Origin: Saprospirales bacterium | GTDB lineage: Bacteria; Bacteroidota; Bacteroidia; Chitinophagales; Saprospiraceae | Direction: 5' to 3' | DNA length: 64,000 bases | NCBI GenBank assembly: GCA_016711045.1 | Contig: JADJTT010000006.1 | Coordinates: forward strand, 186,001 to 250,000 | The notes under the pieces: generated by a model | Databases searched by the model: none | What the model saw: only the letters and a program-made list of their open reading frames with translations | Told to the model about the DNA's origin: nothing | In this document: positions 24,813 through 34,930 of the stretch, piece after piece | Numbering within the stretch: position 1 is the stretch's first letter | How the letters are laid out: each line of letters starts with the position of its first letter | Program-made: the position numbers and the translations under genes

Positions 24813-27800
24813 ATGAATAGAGTACATATACGTTTGTTTGGTCTGTTGGTATTTCTCGGCACAATAGCAGGTGTCCGTTCTTTTGCCAGTGCAAATCTGG
24901 AGGACCCATATTCCCCTGAGGTGGTATTGGGTGTACGTGATACCATCCCGCTTGAAGAGCGTTACGGCGACTTTCTGACCGACCCCTCCGGAAACCCTTT
25001 TGATCTCCAGGATCCTTCCATCATCGAGCAAACGGTGGAGTACGACCCCGTAACGGGCAATTACCTCATCTCCGAACGTATCGGGGATGACTTTTTTCGC
25101 ACGCCCTCCTACATGACTTTTGACGAGTATATGGAATACCAGGCGAAGCAGCAGGAACGGGCTTATTTTCAGCAGTTGCTGGGCGTGAATGGCGCTGACC
25201 CGGGTACTGGACGAGTGGATCCTATCGCCAAGTTCGACATCAAAAACAGCCTGGTCGACCGCCTGTTTGGGGGCTCGACTGTCGATATCCGTCCCCAGGG
25301 CTCTATCGACCTCACTTTCGGGGTCGACTTCCAGAATGTCGAAAACCCTGCGTTGCTCGAACGGCAGCGCCGGCAAGGGGGCTTCGACTTTGACATGGCT
25401 ATTCAGACCGATGTGCAGGGCTCAATCGGGGAAAAGCTGAAGCTGTCTTTCAACTACAATACTCAGGCTACCTTCGATTTCGAAAACCCCATGAAGCTCG
25501 ACTACAATGCCGACAACTTCACGGAAGACGAGATCATCAAAAAAATAGAGGCGGGGAATGTGAGCTTGCCGTTGAGAGGTACCCTTATTCAGGGCAACCA
25601 AAGCTTGTTCGGGATAAAGACGGAGCTTCAGTTTGGACGCTTGCGCCTCACGGGGCTCGTCGCACAGCAAAACTCCGAACGCGAACAAATAACCCTGGAA
25701 GGGGGAAGCCAATTGCAGGAATTTGAAGTGCGTGCCAATGAATACGATGAAAACCGGCACTTCTTCCTCTCGCATTACAACCGGGATGTATTCGAAGAAT
25801 CGCTGGAAAACCTGCCCCAGATCAAAACCCTGTTCCGGATCGAAAAGATCCAGGTCTGGATCACGAACGACCGCCGCGAGTTTAACAACGTGCGCGAGAT
25901 CGTGGCCATTGCCGATTTGGGAGAGCCCAGCCGAAACCGGATGACAGCCTCTACTCAGGCGATTCAACCCCCGCTGTCCCCCCGCTATCGCGACCTCACG
26001 GGAACCCACGGGCTGCCGGACAACAACGCCAACCCGATTTACAGCTTATTGCAGGCCAACCCACGCACGGAATTGGTGGATAAAGTGGTTTCGGAACTGC
26101 GTCTTCCGCCGTTTGCTTTCCAGCAGGCCCGCGACTTTGAAAAGGTCACTGCCCGGCAGCTTTCTCCCACCGAATATACCTATCACCCCGAACTCGGTTT
26201 CGTCTCGATCAATATCAATGTCAACCCCGATCAGGTGCTTGGGGTAGCGTACCAATATTCCTATAAAGACAGCACCTATCAGGTCGGTCAGTTTGCTGAC
26301 GATGTGCCCCAAACAGGCGACTCCATTCAGAATCAGAAGATCCTCTTTGTCAAAATGCTGAAGAGTACGACCCAGCGGGTAGATGTGCCGGCCTGGGATC
26401 TTATGATGAAAAACGTGTACTCCATCGGCGCCTTCAACGTCAACCAGCAGGATTTTAAACTGGATATTTACTACGAAGAGCCTGCCGGTGGAGAGAAGCG
26501 CTTCCTGCCCGACACGGATATCAAGGGCAAGCCGCTGCTCAGCGTATTCAATCTCGATAACCTGAATACCCAGGGCGACCCACAGCCGGATGGCGTATTC
26601 GACTTTGTGCCGGGCGTTACGATCAACCCGCAAAACGGGCGGGTCATGTTCCCCGTACTCGAACCCTTCGGGAGTTCGCTGGCCAGGCAGATACCCAGCC
26701 AGTTGGATAGCGCGCGCTATGTGTATCAGCAACTGTACGACTCGACCAAGATCCGCGCGATCGAAGCGGCTTACCTCAACCGGTTTGTGTTGCGAGGTAG
26801 TTATAAATCATCCGTATCCAACGAAATTTCCCTGGGGGCTTTTAATATCCCGCCCGGCTCTGTCCGTGTGACGGCAGGAGGACAGCAACTGGAAGAAGGC
26901 AGGGACTATGAGATCGATTACAACATTGGACGGGTACGCATTTTGAATGACGCCTTGCTGGCTTCCGGCGCACCTATCCGGGTTTCATTTGAAGATAATA
27001 CCCTGTTTGGGTTTCAACGAAAGACCATGCTGGGCTTACGAGCCGATTACACGGTGAATAAAAACCTGACGATCGGCGGTACCTACCTTCATTTGTTTGA
27101 ACGCCCATTTACGCCGAAGGTCAATATCGGGGATGACCCCATCAATAACCGGATCTACGGATTTGACATTAACTATAGTAAAGAAGTGCCCTGGGTGACC
27201 CGTATGGTGGATAAACTGCCGCTGTTGCAGACCAAAGAACCCTCCAACCTCGCCTTTATGGCAGAGACGGCCATCCTGAAGCCCGGTCACGCCCGTGCCA
27301 TCAATGAGGACAGCGATGAAGACAGAGGCGGGGTTGTCTATATCGACGACTTTGAAGGTAGCGTCTCCGCCATACCCCTTCATATCCAGCCCAACCAATG
27401 GGTAATGTCCAGTGTGCCTCAAAATGATGAGCGCAACAGCAATCCCTTCTTCCCGGAGTCGGCGGAAGAGAATACAGTCCTCTCCGGTGTTAACCGGGCT
27501 CAACTCAACTGGTACCGGATTGACGATGCCGTGCGGGGAACGGATGTGGAGAACCCCTACACCCGGAGGATACCGACCAAAGAGGTCTTTCGCAACTTCA
27601 GTAACCCCAGTCTCAACCCGCTCCTGAATACCCTTCAGACCCTGGACCTGACCTATTACCCCAATCTTCGGGGATCGTTTAACTTCGATGTCCCGATGGG
27701 AACCCCTTATTCTGCGGGGTTGAACGCCGACGGCACACTGAAGAACCCGGAAACGCGCTGGGCCGGGATCATGCGGGCGATCAATACCAATGACTTTCAG

Positions 27801-30800
27801 GCAGCCAACGTCGAATTTATCGAATTTTGGTTGCTCAGCCCATTCCTCGATCCCGACGGAAGCGGGAATGCCATTCCCAACCCTACGGACTACGAAGGGG
27901 AGATATACTTCAACCTGGGGAATATTTCCGAGGATATCCTTCGCGATTCCCGGAAGTTTTTTGAAAACGGACTTCCCGATCCAACTTCTGAAAATCCGGA
28001 AAGTACCGTCATCGAGACCCAGTGGGGCCGGGTTCCCATTACGCCTCAGATTACCACGTCTTTTGATGCAGACCCAGCACGCCGCGCCGCACAGGATGTA
28101 GGGTTGGATGGATTGAACGACGAACAGGAAAAAGAATTTTTTGCCGACTACCTGCAACAAATTCAGCAAGGGGGTGCTTTCCGGGCCTATCCGCGACTCC
28201 ATTTTTGCCGACCCTTCCTTTGATAATTATGTGTACTACAACGACCGGAATGCCTATGGGGAAGATCCGGACGTGCTGAAGCGTTATTTCCGCTATAACA
28301 ATACCCAGGGGAATACACCCTCTGCCTCCGAAGCCAGCGGCAACAACACGGTCACCTTCGGCCGTACACAGCCGGATATGGAGGACCTAAACAATGACCT
28401 TACCCTCAACGAAACAGAATCCTATTTCCAGTATCGCGTGCCCATTAAATGGGATGGAAACAGAGGGATCGATATGCGCAGCGAGTTTGTGACCGACTCC
28501 GTGATGGATTCGGGGCAGAAGCGCATCTGGTATCGCTTCAAAATTCCACTTGACCTTCCTTCTGATAATCCCAATTTCAGGCGGGTAGGGGGTATCCAGG
28601 ATTTTCGGGCTATCCGCTTCATCCGGATGTACGTCAAGGGATTTGAAGCCCAGACGACCTTCCGTTTTGCCCGCCTTGACCTGGTGCGCAACCAATGGCG
28701 CCGCTACCTTCTCCCGGATGGACCCACGGGCCTGCAGGGGCCGGTAGAGGAAGGCGATGCGTTGTTCGATGTAAACGATGTCAATATCGAAGAAAACACC
28801 AGCAGGCAGCCCTTCGGGTACATCCTGCCTCCGGGTATCACGCGCGAGCGGGCTATTGGGGTGAACCAGAATGCACAGCAGAATGAAGCGGCCTTGTCAC
28901 TCAACGTCTGTAACCTTCGCGACGGACAGGAAAAATCGATCTACAAGCTGGTCGACCTCGACCTGCGTCTTTACAAAGGCCTCAAGATGTTCGTACACGC
29001 CGAAGCCAAGCCCAATGACCCGCAGTTGCAAGACGGCGATCTGAGCGTGTTTATCCGGATCGGTAGTGACTTTTCACGCAACTACTACGAATACGAAATT
29101 CCGCTTAAGCTTTCGGATCTGGAAAATATCCTTCCCTATAACCATCCGGATTATCCGCGGTCGGTTTGGCCGGAGGAAAACGATTTTGATATTAATTTTG
29201 AAATTTTCAAGACACTGAAACTCCTGCGAAACAACTCCGGGGTGGATGTAGGCGCCCTTTATCCATTAGCTGGTTTTGCCGATCCGCTTAAGCCCGGAGT
29301 CAAGGTGCGCATCAAGGGAAATCCCAACCTGGGAGATGTGAAAGGGGTGATGATCGGGATCCGGAACCCCGCCAACGACAACCAACCGCATTGTGCCGAG
29401 GTATGGGTGAATGAAATGCGGGTATTCGGGCTGGATGAACGGGGCGGCGGCGCTGCGCTTGCCCGGCTCGATCTTACACTGGCTGACCTGGGTAACCTGA
29501 GTGTGTCAGGAGCCTACAGCAGTATCGGCTTTGGCGCCCTGGATCAACAATTACAGGATCGGGCCCGGGAAAATGTGACCTCCATCGATATGTCCACCAA
29601 TCTGGAACTGGGTAAATTCCTTCCCCAGAATTGGGGCGTGCATGTTCCCTTCTACGCACAGGTCTCCAAAACAGTCAGTACTCCCCAGTTTGATCCTTAC
29701 GACCTCGACCTGACTCTGCCCGAAAAACTGGATAATGCACCCATTAATACCCGGGATTCTATTCGAAACCAGGCCCAGGACATTATGTCCATTCGAAGTA
29801 TCAACTTTACCAATGTCCGAAAGGAACCTGCTAAACGGGATCGGACGCCCATGCCGTGGGATATTTCCAATTTTGGGGTCTCCTACTCCCGGGCTGTGAC
29901 CGAACGAAGGGATCCTATTATTGAGAGTGACAAACTAACCCGCCATCAGGGCTCCCTCGACTATGGGTTCAGCCGGAAGGTAACCTATATTTCGCCGGTC
30001 AAGAAACTGATCAAGAAAGATATCAAGGCGATCCAACTACTTACGGAGTTCAATTTCAATCCATTGCCCAACTCCTTCTCTTTCAGTACCCTTATGGACC
30101 GGCAGCTCAATCAGACCCAATACCGGTTTACCGGGGGCGACCCACAGTATACGACCTTCTTTAACAAACGATGGACCTGGGACCGGTCCTACAACCTGCA
30201 ATGGGACCTGACCAAGTCACTCAAATTCAATTTCAATGCCGTCAATTTTGCCGTAATTGATGAGCCCGACGGACTGATCGACACGGAGGCCGAACGGCAG
30301 ATCGTCTGGAATAATATTCAGAATTTTGGTCGGAATAAGAACTACAACCACAATTTCAGCCTGAACTATACGCTGCCCTTCAAACTGATCCCTGTGCTTG
30401 ATTGGGTCAACGTGCGGGCTACGTATGCGGCCTCCTACAGCTGGAATGCAGCAGCGCTAAACACGATCGAGTTGGGGAATGTCATTCAGAATACCCAATC
30501 CCGTACCGTCAACGCGGACCTGGATTTTGAAAAGTTGTATAACAAATGGAGTTTCCTCAAGCAGGTCAATACCAAATCGCGTGTGGCGCCTTCCCGGTCT
30601 GGGCCTGGCGGGAATGACCCAAGCTCTTCCGGCGGTAATGACACCGGAGGTGGGAAATCGAAAAGCAAAGGTGGCGGGGGAGGCAATTCGTCCGCCATGG
30701 ATGGAGGAAAAGGAAAAGATGGAGGTAATGCGCCTGCTTCAGTAGAGGACAGAGAATCCGGCGCTTCAGGGCGCCCTTCCCGCGGAGGAGGAGGCACTGA

Positions 30801-32355
30801 ACAAGAAAGCGCCGGCAGCAGCAGCAAAGAAAAGAAGAAAGGAGAGCTCAGTCCGGGGCTGAAAGCGATTATTCGCCCATTCTTGCTCGTTCGCAAAGCA
30901 CGTGCATCGTTTTCAGAGAATTTCGGAACCGTGGTGCCTGGTTTCCTTCCGGAGACTAAATTCCTGGGCCTTGGCAACAATTTAACGGCGCCAGGCTGGA
31001 ATTTTGTGGCGGGTGGCCAGCCCAATATCCGTACGGAGGACTACTATTCTCAATCCGACTGGTTGCACCAAAACTGGAATTGGATCTCCGGCGATCAGCT
31101 GCTGAATCAACCTGTAACCCAGGACTACAGCCAGGTGCTTGACGGGCAGTTGTCGATCGAACCTTTCAGCGATTTCCGGATCGATATCACCGCCAGCCGG
31201 AATTATTCCAACTTCCACTCGGAATTTTTCCGCCGGGATACTATTTTGGGAACAGGCCTTGATCGGTTCCAGCAGGAGTTCGAGCACCTGATCCCAAAAG
31301 ATGTCGGATCGTTCACCATCTCCTATTTCTCCTTGAATACGATGTTTGTCGACCGGGTTGCTGACCTGGTTGGGTTATTCAGCCAGTTTGAAGATAACCG
31401 GGTTATTGTGGCGAACCGGCTGGGTACAGGCATTCACCCGGATTCGACCCAGGCAATTGAGGGCTATCCTTACGGCTATGGCCGTGTGCAGCAAAGCGTG
31501 TTGATTCCCGCTTTCCTCGCTGCCTATACCGGCCAGAATGCCAATGATGTTCCGGTGTCGTCCGACTATACCCAGGTGATGAAGAGCACGCTGCCCAGAC
31601 TGAACTGGAATCTGACCTATAACGGCCTTTCCAAGCTGCCAATGTTTAAGGATATTCTTTCCAACTTCAGCCTCCGTCACGGCTATAAGTCGACATTGAC
31701 CGTCAATGCGTTCCAGACAGATCTGTTGTACAGTACCTATAATCCGGGCAAACTAAACCCGGAAACCGGTGATTACTTCTCCCGTTTTGAGATTCCCTCT
31801 ATAGTGATCTCCGAGCAGTTTTCTCCGCTCATCGGGATTGATATTCGCACCAAAAACAATATCTCTCTCCGGATGGATGTGAAAAAGACGCGCAACCTTC
31901 AGCTTAGCTTTCTGGACAATGGATTGAACGAGACCAAAACGTCCGAATACGTTGTGGGCTTTGGTTACCGGATGAAGGAAGTGCAGCTGCCTTTCCTGAA
32001 GAAGTTACAAACCTCGGGTAAAAAAGACCAACCTCTTACGCCAAGCAGTGGCGGTCGTCAAAGCCAGGGTCGCGGTGGCGCCTCCGGTCCCCGGAATAAC
32101 GGAGACCTGGATTTCAGCTTCGACTTCTCGTTGCGCGATGACGTGACTACCCGCTACCTGCTCGACCAGCCGGTTAATGAGCCGACCCGGGGTACCCGCG
32201 CTGTTTCCATCTCCCCGGCAGCAGAATACCAGGTCAATAAACAGTTGGCACTGCGCTTGTTTTTCGACTACCGCCGTACCGTGCCGAAAATTTCTCAGTC
32301 GTTCCCGATCACGAATACCTCAGCAGGTATCGTCGTTCGCTTTACGCTGAACTAG
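24813..32355 (+). CDS. sprA: SprA/Sov, T9SS outer-membrane translocon (gliding motility), split by a one-base indel
   Basis: Two overlapping frames (24813-28223 and 28141-32355) join into one ~2513-residue protein, the normal SprA length, if one G is removed from the G5 run at 28170-28174; the joint then reads QQIQQGVLSGPIRDSIFADP. A signal peptide is at residues 1-26. SprA hallmarks include YMTFDEYMEYQAKQQER, VDIRPQGSIDLTFGVDFQN and DDFEGSVSAIPLHIQ. The rest is a very large beta barrel that passes T9SS cargo through the outer membrane. A Gly/Ser/Lys-rich stretch (30595-30845) interrupts the barrel region, and a second lies near 32020-32100. Function is known from Flavobacterium SprA and Porphyromonas Sov. 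The indel may be an assembly error. Confidence 0.93.
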
Positions 32356-32416
32356 TTAGCGGGTGAGCGGGTGAGCGGTGAACGCTCACCCTTCACCGCT
32401 CACCCTTCACTAGTTA
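32352..32416. repeat. Hairpin built from GGGTGAGC-type words, after sprA
   Basis: The left arm AACTAGTTAGCGGGTGAGCG... and right arm ...CGCTCACCCTTCACTAGTT form a long stem with the small loop GAACG. The stem starts at the sprA stop. It may end the sprA transcript although no T run follows. It is built like the repeat before ruvA, so the ruvA-sprA unit is bracketed by two related structures. Confidence 0.75.
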
Positions 32417-32554
32417 AAATGCTGTTAAAACCGTCGAAGGCCCCGGTCATTTTGATTACTTTTATTTTTCAGGCGTTTATTTAGAGAGAGAATTGCGGGC
32501 AACACGCAGAGGCTTAGCTCTTTCACCAGATTAATTAGTTGATATTGTTTTTTT

Positions 32555-34105
32555 ATGATGAGCAAGAGAGCCATATGGGTTATCATTGGGCTGATGAGTG
32601 CAGCGCTCTTGGGCATCTGCTGGCTGCAGGTAAACTGGATCCGCTCATCGATCCGGTTGAACCAGGAACAATTTGACAAAAACGTCTTTGCGGCACTCAA
32701 TAAGGTTTCCGAACGACTGGAATACGACGAACAACTCAACTTCTACAACTTCCTCAATAACGGTTTTGTACGTTCCTACATGGAAAATAAGCTCATGGAA
32801 CGCATCCGGGATGGGGAGGTCACCGTATCCCTGTCATTCGAAAACGAATCGTATGATGAGGTGAAGCTTTCCCGCCAGGACCTGTTGACCATTCTCGTCT
32901 CCGAGCCCCTTTGCGACTGTGACAAATGTACCTCCGAGCGGGTAGGCAAGTTTGCCCAAATGATGAAATACTATGAAGGGCTCTATTACACCACCCTGGA
33001 AAACCGGATCGATCTGGAGCATTTGAATGAATACATTTCCCAGGAGCTCAACAACCTGGGGATCGATACGGAATTTAAGTATGGAGTCTATTCCCGTAGC
33101 AAGAAGAGTTTTGTCATCGGAAATAATCACTTCCTGGTCCCGGACAACCAGCCCCAGGTAACCCAGGAAGGCTACAAAAACCTGTATACGTCCAAATACA
33201 GGGCCAACCTGTTTCAGCCTCAGAAAGGACAGGCACCGGGGTTGTTGATGGTCTTCTTTCCTGCGAAAGCCAGCTATGTATGGGCCAATGTATGGCGCAA
33301 CCTGGCTGCAGCCATCGTTTTTACCGCTCTTATTCTGTTCTGCTTCGCATATACCGTATTTGTGATCTTCCGGCAGAAGAAATTGTCGGAGATGAAGACC
33401 GATTTTATCAACAACATGACCCACGAGTTTAAGACGCCCATCGCCACGATCTCCCTGGCAGCGGATTCCATTTCGAGCCCGATGGTGTCTGGCGATTCGG
33501 GCAAGGTCATGCGCTTTGCCAATATCATCAAGCAAGAGAACAAGCGGATGAATAGCCAGGTGGAGAAGGTGCTGCAAATGGCCTTGATCGATAAGAAGGA
33601 TTTTGACCTGAAGCTCACTAATGTCAACCTTCACGAGGTGATCAACCGGGCGGTAGAGAATATTTGCCTGCAAGTAGAAAAAAGAGGGGGCACCGCAAAA
33701 TCACACCTGGAGGCCAGCAATCCCTATGTGGAAGCAGATTTGATCCATATTTCCAATATTATCAACAACCTGCTGGATAACGCCAATAAATATTCTCCCG
33801 ATGCACCCGAAATTTCGGTGCACACGCGCAATGTATCCAATGGTGTGGAAGTTATTGTCAAAGACAAGGGCATTGGTATGAGCAAGGAAGCCCGCAAGCA
33901 TATCTTTGACAAATTTTACCGGGTACCTACAGGCAACCTCCATGACGTGAAAGGGTTTGGGCTTGGCCTGAGCTATGTGAAGGCCCTGATGACTGCCCAC
34001 AAAGGGCAAATTGACGTGAAGAGCGAGCCGGGCAAAGGCAGTAGTTTTATCCTGTTCTTTCCCTATCTGGTAGAAAGCCGGCATTCTACCGGCGCTTCTG
34101 CATAA
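32555..34105 (+). CDS. Sensor histidine kinase (RprX-like) with a Cys motif in the sensor domain
   Basis: 516 residues; two membrane helices (about 7-25 and 248-270) enclose a ~220-residue periplasmic sensor. HisKA H-box at about 290: NMTHEFKTPIATISL. HATPase motifs: NIINNLLDNANKYS (N), KDKGIGMSKEA (G1), VKGFGLGLSYVKALM (G2). There is no HAMP domain. The sensor contains Cys120-Asp-Cys122-Asp-Lys-Cys125, a tight cluster that could bind metal or respond to redox; this is an inference. A response regulator follows after 56 bp. The start may be either of two consecutive ATGs. Confidence 0.92.
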   Translation: MMSKRAIWVIIGLMSAALLGICWLQVNWIRSSIRLNQEQFDKNVFAALNKVSERLEYDEQLNFYNFLNNGFVRSYMENKLMERIRDGEVTVSLSFENESYDEVKLSRQDLLTILVSEPLCDCDKCTSERVGKFAQMMKYYEGLYYTTLENRIDLEHLNEYISQELNNLGIDTEFKYGVYSRSKKSFVIGNNHFLVPDNQPQVTQEGYKNLYTSKYRANLFQPQKGQAPGLLMVFFPAKASYVWANVWRNLAAAIVFTALILFCFAYTVFVIFRQKKLSEMKTDFINNMTHEFKTPIATISLAADSISSPMVSGDSGKVMRFANIIKQENKRMNSQVEKVLQMALIDKKDFDLKLTNVNLHEVINRAVENICLQVEKRGGTAKSHLEASNPYVEADLIHISNIINNLLDNANKYSPDAPEISVHTRNVSNGVEVIVKDKGIGMSKEARKHIFDKFYRVPTGNLHDVKGFGLGLSYVKALMTAHKGQIDVKSEPGKGSSFILFFPYLVESRHSTGASA

Positions 34106-34161
34106 TTAGTTGCCCTAATCAAGCGTTTAACACTTTTAAGAAAAGAAAATCCAACCAGACT

Positions 34162-34896
34162 ATGACAGCGACATCCAATAACAAAATACTCCTGGTAGAA
34201 GACGACCAAAATTTCGGGGATGTACTCCGTTCTTATCTGGAAATGCACGACTACGACGTGACCCTTGCCACGGACGGGGTACAGGGTTTTGAAAGCTATA
34301 AGAAAGGGGTTTTCGACCTCTGCATCTTTGACGTGATGATGCCTAAGAAAGACGGATTTACCCTCGCTAAAGAGATTCGCGAGCGCGATGCGGAAATGCC
34401 CATTATTTTCCTGACGGCAAAAACGCTGAAAGATGATGTCCTTCAAGGGTTCAAGATCGGCGCCGACGACTATATCACCAAGCCATTCAACTCGGAAGAA
34501 CTGTTATACCGAATCCAGGCGGTCCTGAAGCGCAGCAAAGCCAAAGGGATTGACCTGGATGAAGATATCCGCGAATTCTCGATCGGTAAATTTCACTTCA
34601 ATTATGCACTGCGCATCCTGACCTACAACCCGGACCGGGCAGATGAATCAAAGGAAAAGCTTTCGCCAAAGGAAGCGCAGCTTCTACGAATGTTTGCCTT
34701 GTACAAAAATGATGTATTGCCGCGGTCTGAAGCGCTCACCAAGATCTGGGGCGAAGACAATTACTTTACGGCCCGTTCCATGGATGTCTTTGTGACCAAG
34801 TTGCGTAAATACCTCAAGAAAGACGACAATATCGAGATTGTGAATATCCACGGAAACGGCTTCCAGTTGCTGATCCGGGAAGAAAAAGAAGCATAA
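34162..34896 (+). CDS. OmpR-family response regulator (RprY-like)
   Basis: 244 residues. The receiver domain (1-125) has the acidic pair in LLVEDDQNFG, phospho-acceptor Asp57 in CIFDVMMPKKDG, Thr in IIFLTAKT and Lys in YITKPFN. The C-terminal winged helix (about 145-240) has SPKEAQLLRMFALYKND and MDVFVTKLRKYLKKD, ending with IHGNGFQLLI. Its partner is the histidine kinase immediately upstream. The pair resembles RprX/RprY of Bacteroides; target genes are not evident here. Confidence 0.93.
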   Translation: MTATSNNKILLVEDDQNFGDVLRSYLEMHDYDVTLATDGVQGFESYKKGVFDLCIFDVMMPKKDGFTLAKEIRERDAEMPIIFLTAKTLKDDVLQGFKIGADDYITKPFNSEELLYRIQAVLKRSKAKGIDLDEDIREFSIGKFHFNYALRILTYNPDRADESKEKLSPKEAQLLRMFALYKNDVLPRSEALTKIWGEDNYFTARSMDVFVTKLRKYLKKDDNIEIVNIHGNGFQLLIREEKEA

Positions 34897-34930
34897 AAAA
34901 AGCCCCGATCCTGGATCGGGGCTTTTTTTT
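34895..34930. terminator. Bidirectional terminator between the response regulator and ftsH
   Basis: AAAAAAAGCCCCGATC...GATCGGGGCTTTTTTTT: a strong GC stem with A and T runs on both sides. It serves both convergent genes. Confidence 0.92.

Noticed and set aside
28170..28174. Programmed frameshift in sprA
   Set aside because: No slippery heptamer, downstream pseudoknot or internal Shine-Dalgarno was evident, and other genes in the window have similar indels, which points to error.
27036..28202. Minus-strand frame of 388 codons opposite sprA, and similar frames at 3660-4700 (plus) and 62721-61873 (minus)
   Set aside because: All are antisense to well-supported genes and lack domains.
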